Of a stretch of 64,000 nt of DNA, positions 61,402 to 64,000 are shown piece after piece; positions within the stretch are counted from its first letter, which is position 1; the number at the start of each line of letters is the position of its first letter. Both the position numbers and the translations under genes were made by a program. Location of the stretch: positions 1 through 64,000 of the forward strand of contig JAWLDJ010000001.1 of assembly GCA_041686695.1 (NCBI GenBank), in the 5' to 3' direction. Source of the stretch: T1Sed10-7 sp041686695. Lineage in GTDB: Bacteria; Actinomycetota; Nitriliruptoria; Nitriliruptorales; Nitriliruptoraceae. The notes under the pieces are model-generated. The model was not told the DNA's origin, made no database searches, and worked only from the letters and a program-made list of their open reading frames with translations.

Positions 61402-62307
61402 ATGCGTCTCCTCGCCTCCACCGGCTCGATGTTCGCCCGTCCCCTGGACTGGGCCTTCGGCGTGTTGGTCGAAGCCGGCTACGACGGCGCGGAGCTCATG
61501 GTCACCCAGGATCCGGCGACCCAGGACCCGGAGCGGATCCAGGCGGCGGCACGCTCCGAGGGCATCGGCGTGGAGGTGGTGCACGGGCCGTTCCTGTTGC
61601 TCACCCGCCGGGTGTTCGGGACCGACCCGGTGGCCAAGGCCCGTCGCTCCCTGGCGTTGGCAGGCGCCGTCGGCGCCGACCTCATGATCGTGCACCCGCC
61701 CTACCGCTGGCAGCGCGGTTTCCACCGCTGGCTCGTCGATGCGGCCGACGACGAGGCGGCTGCGCACGCGTGCCGGGTCGGCGTCGAGAACCTCTACCCG
61801 GTCGCGATCGGGAGCCGGCCCGTGCGGTTCCATCGCTACACGACCGCCGAGGACCTCGCACCTTTCCACCACATCGTCCTGGACACCAGCCACTTCGGCG
61901 TCGCCGGTCAGGACATCAACGAGGCATACCGCATGCTGCGCGAGCAGGCCGTCCACCTGCACGTCTCGGACCACCGAGGTGGCCCCCGCGACAGCCATGC
62001 CCCGCTGGGACACGGCCGACTCCCTCTGGCGTCCTTCCTCCACCAGGTCGGACGGGATGCCCGAGCCGGTATCGGCGCCGTGGGACGGTCACAGGTCTCG
62101 ATCACCCTGGAACTGGACTGCCGCCGCTACCTCGACGACCGGTCGGCCCTGGTCGGCTACCTCCGACAGGAACGCTTCAAGGCCATCGCGCTGCTCGACG
62201 GCGCCCCGGCCGAGGAGATCCTCGGACGACCTGACATCGTCCAGGTGGCGCCCGGTCGTGACGAGGACGACGCCGACCAGCCCACGGTCGCGCCCGACGG
62301 CACCTGA
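61402..62307 (+). CDS. Sugar phosphate isomerase/epimerase-like TIM-barrel protein
   Basis: The 301-residue product has MRLLASTGSMFARPLDWAFGVLVEAGYDGAELM, IGVEVVHGPF, GADLMIVHPPYRW, GVENLYPV and HIVLDTSHFGVAGQDI, ending with VHLHVSDHRGG. This series of His/Glu/Asp strands is typical of the AP-endonuclease-2/xylose-isomerase-like barrel with a divalent metal site. Substrate unknown. The ATG at 61402 is preceded by GAGG and by TAGCGT (-10-like) only seven bases before the ATG, so transcription may begin close to the start codon. It is divergent from the glutaredoxin-like gene. Confidence 0.8.
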   Translation: MRLLASTGSMFARPLDWAFGVLVEAGYDGAELMVTQDPATQDPERIQAAARSEGIGVEVVHGPFLLLTRRVFGTDPVAKARRSLALAGAVGADLMIVHPPYRWQRGFHRWLVDAADDEAAAHACRVGVENLYPVAIGSRPVRFHRYTTAEDLAPFHHIVLDTSHFGVAGQDINEAYRMLREQAVHLHVSDHRGGPRDSHAPLGHGRLPLASFLHQVGRDARAGIGAVGRSQVSITLELDCRRYLDDRSALVGYLRQERFKAIALLDGAPAEEILGRPDIVQVAPGRDEDDADQPTVAPDGT

Positions 62308-62346
62308 CGGCCAGCTCGCCGCTTCGAGGCTGGTGGTCGGCCACGC

Positions 62347-62368
62347 CCACCCAGCAGCTGCTGGGTGG
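62347..62368. terminator. Perfect 22-bp palindrome after the TIM-barrel gene
   Basis: CCACCCAGCAG is followed at once by its exact reverse complement, 40 bases beyond the stop codon, and flanked by further partial complementarity (GGTGGTCGG and CCGGCACCACC). It probably terminates the TIM-barrel transcript. A loop-less palindrome could instead be a protein-binding site for the small gene that starts at 62485. Confidence 0.55.
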
Positions 62369-62484
62369 CCGGCACCACCTGGCCGTCGACGCCGGGCACG
62401 CCGACGTGCACCCGTGATCGCCACGCGTCACACTGCACCCGCCCGCGCCCGATCCGGGGGCGCGGCAACGACCGGAGGACCCCG

Positions 62485-62577
62485 ATGCGCCACGGCACGA
62501 CGATCGCGCTGGCCGCGCTGCTGCTGCTGATCGTCGTGGCCGCGGCCGTCCAGCTCAGCCGCGCCGCCGCCCTGTGA
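62485..62577 (+). CDS. Small membrane peptide (30 residues)
   Basis: A 31-codon frame encodes MRHGTTIALAALLLLIVVAA followed by AVQLSRAAAL: a basic start, one hydrophobic helix of about 18 residues and a short tail. GGAGG sits eight bases before the ATG, an excellent ribosome site, and the stop codon lies inside a hairpin that also ends the convergent gene. These two points support a real gene, although it is too short for a family assignment. Confidence 0.6.
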   Translation: MRHGTTIALAALLLLIVVAAAVQLSRAAAL

Positions 62578-62596
62578 GCGGCCGGCGGCTCACAGG
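62571..62596. terminator. Bidirectional terminator hairpin over two convergent stop codons
   Basis: Arms CCTGTGAGC (62571-62579) and GCTCACAGG (62588-62596) are exact complements with the loop GGCCGGCG. The left arm contains the TGA of the small peptide gene and the right arm the complementary stop of the acyltransferase gene, so one stem serves both transcripts. Confidence 0.75.
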
Positions 62597-63978
62597 AACA
62601 CCGAGCGGCGACCCATCAGGTTGCGCTGCAGCATCTGCTGGATCCGCTCGCGCACCTGGTCGGTCAGGTCGAACAGGGCCATCGGATCCTCGGCGAGATC
62701 GCTGCCGAAGCTGGCCGTGTCGATCGGGTCGCCGTACTCGATGATCCACTTGCTGGGCAGCGGGAGCAGGGCGAAGGGCCCGAGCACCGGCAGAGCGAAC
62801 ATCTGCGCGACGACGGGGAAGTACGGGAAACCGAGCAGCCGCGCCACGATCCGCAGATCGAACAGCATCGGGTAGATCTCCTCGCTTCCCACGACCGCCG
62901 TCGGGATGATCGGTACCTGTGCCCGGGACGCCGTGGCCACGAAGCCGCCCCTGCCGAAGCGCTGCAGCTTGTACCGGTCCTTCCAGGGTTTGCCGAGCCC
63001 CTTGAACCCCTCGGGCCACACGGCCACGAGCTCGCCCGAGGACAGCAGGCGGTCGGCGTCGTCCCCCGAGGCCAGGGTCGCGCCGGTCTTGCGTGCCAGC
63101 GTCCCGACCAACGGGGTGCGGAAGACCAGGTCAGCGCCGAGCTCGCGGGCGTGGCGACCCGTCAGGTCGAACACGTCCAGCCGCGTGATCAGCGCGTCGG
63201 CCGGCAGCGTGCCGGCGTGGTTGGCCACCAACAGCGCTCCACCCTGCTCGGGTACGTGCTCGATGCCGTGGGAGGTGACCCGCCAGTAGTGACGGTGCAT
63301 CGGCCGGAGCAACGGCATCAGCACCTGCGTGGTCAACTCCTCGTCGAAGCCGAACTCGTCGATCTCGTAAGCACCCGTCACACGTCGGCGCAGGAAGCCG
63401 ATCAGTCCACGCAGCGCCTCCAGGAACCGGTCGTCAGCGGCATCGCGGAGGAGCTCCAGACCGTCGATCGCCGATCCGTAGCCACGCTGGAGCAGCTGCG
63501 CTTGCGCCCAGGCGAAGGACCCTGTCCGCGGTCCGGAGGCGGTGCCCGCCGGCTCGCGCGCCTCGGTGGGCGCACCCGTGCCGTCCGCCATCCGAGCCTC
63601 GTGGGGCGCCCCCGCTGCGTCAGCTCCCCCCGTGCCGTCCGCCGTCCCAGGGGCGCCGGGAGCCACCGCGTCGCGGGTCTCGGAGATGGCGGGATGGGCG
63701 CGTCCCCCGGCGCGGGGACGGACCGCGCCGCCCGCCAGTCCCGGCGAGCGCCGGGGCGCCGAACGCGCCGGTGCCGCCTCCCGGTCCGGATCGGTCGGGG
63801 TGTGGACGCGGCAGCGGCCGTCCTCCACGGCGTAGTTGCGGCACCTCGCCCCCGACGCGGTGGTCGCGACACACCGTGGACGTCCGGGCTCGGAGGGCAA
63901 GCCGGAGCGCGCGTCGCGGGCGGCGCGCTGCTCGTCCAGCGAGAAGACCTGCGCCTCGCTGTGGGCCGGATCGCTCAT
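62590..63978 (-). CDS. PlsC-like acyltransferase with N-terminal Cys/His motif
   Basis: The 462-residue product has three parts. Residues 30-62 carry RCVATTASGARCRNYAVEDG and then RCRVH (Cys36, Cys46, Cys56, His59), which resembles the short DUF5763-type zinc-binding motif. Residues 62-150 are a Pro/Ala/Gly linker. The rest is a lysophospholipid/diacylglycerol acyltransferase-like domain with LLVANHAGTLPADALI and VAVWPEGFKGLGKPWKDRYKL, and later VPIIPTAVVGSEEIYP and LGPFALLPLPSKWIIEYGDPI. The catalytic histidine is followed by Asp at +7 rather than the usual HX4D spacing, as in related actinobacterial proteins. Probably a membrane-lipid acylation enzyme at the cytoplasmic face. Confidence 0.8.
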   Translation of the reverse strand: MSDPAHSEAQVFSLDEQRAARDARSGLPSEPGRPRCVATTASGARCRNYAVEDGRCRVHTPTDPDREAAPARSAPRRSPGLAGGAVRPRAGGRAHPAISETRDAVAPGAPGTADGTGGADAAGAPHEARMADGTGAPTEAREPAGTASGPRTGSFAWAQAQLLQRGYGSAIDGLELLRDAADDRFLEALRGLIGFLRRRVTGAYEIDEFGFDEELTTQVLMPLLRPMHRHYWRVTSHGIEHVPEQGGALLVANHAGTLPADALITRLDVFDLTGRHARELGADLVFRTPLVGTLARKTGATLASGDDADRLLSSGELVAVWPEGFKGLGKPWKDRYKLQRFGRGGFVATASRAQVPIIPTAVVGSEEIYPMLFDLRIVARLLGFPYFPVVAQMFALPVLGPFALLPLPSKWIIEYGDPIDTASFGSDLAEDPMALFDLTDQVRERIQQMLQRNLMGRRSVFL

Positions 63979-64000
63979 GGTCGACCCTCCTGGACCGCAC

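Overview
The window is strongly GC-rich, densely packed with short or overlapping junctions and full of GTG starts, and it reads as a chromosomal segment of a high-GC actinobacterium. Markers include an o-succinylbenzoate menaquinone pathway, a SigK/RskA-type ECF sigma and anti-sigma pair, an LmeA-like (DUF2993) protein, System II cytochrome c maturation (ResB/CcsB/CcdA/TlpA) and Rex next to hemACD. A split b6-type cytochrome b and two complex I operons fit a deep-branching lineage (for example Nitriliruptoria) better than Streptomyces or Mycobacterium; that placement is inference. No rRNA, tRNA, CRISPR, transposase, phage or plasmid signature was seen.

Layout. (1) 1-9417, minus strand: a nuoABCDHIJKLM operon running off the window edge. 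It has no nuoE, nuoF or nuoG, so it encodes an NADH-module-less ('11-subunit' type) complex I. Its NuoC and NuoI carry very long repeat-bearing C-terminal tails. (2) 9686-29571, minus: an isoprenoid (geranylgeranyl-type) reductase, then a complete 14-gene nuoA-N operon, then a polyprenyl diphosphate synthase, an LmeA-like protein and uracil-DNA glycosylase, mostly joined by 4-base overlaps. A Rex-operator-like palindrome lies in front of the reductase. (3) 29793-40558: menaquinone biosynthesis (menG, menF, menD, menC, menA, menB, menE) with a MerR-like regulator, an unrecognised zinc-ribbon/low-complexity protein and a DUF302 protein. (4) 40576-42029: ECF sigma factor and anti-sigma factor. 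(5) 42198-52055, minus: cytochrome c maturation genes downstream of a b6-type cytochrome bc operon (unknown membrane protein, ferredoxin, cytochrome b6-like, subunit IV-like, Rieske, diheme cytochrome c, unknown membrane protein). A perfect 4 x 25-bp tandem repeat lies at the end of that operon. (6) 52198-60775, minus: heme synthesis (hemL, hemB, hemD, hemC, hemA) with rex, a glycerophosphodiesterase and a YihY-type membrane protein. (7) 60950-63978: glutaredoxin-like protein, TIM-barrel protein, a 30-residue membrane peptide and an acyltransferase with an N-terminal Cys/His motif.

The genes form one respiratory programme. Two different complex I enzymes feed electrons into menaquinone, whose ring, prenyl tail and tail saturation are made by neighbouring genes. 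A bc complex oxidises menaquinol and passes electrons to c-type cytochromes built by the adjacent maturation genes, heme comes from the hem cluster, and Rex probably ties the set to NADH/NAD+.

The most unusual feature is a short charged module of about 35-40 residues (core LIAEGKSER.ARAKAKAA). It occurs three times in the C-terminal tail of NuoI of the NADH-module-less complex I and once at the N-terminus of the bc-complex subunit IV-like protein, about 46 kb away. Together with a related basic repeat tail on NuoC, it suggests an undescribed docking or assembly system linking these two complexes or their electron donor.
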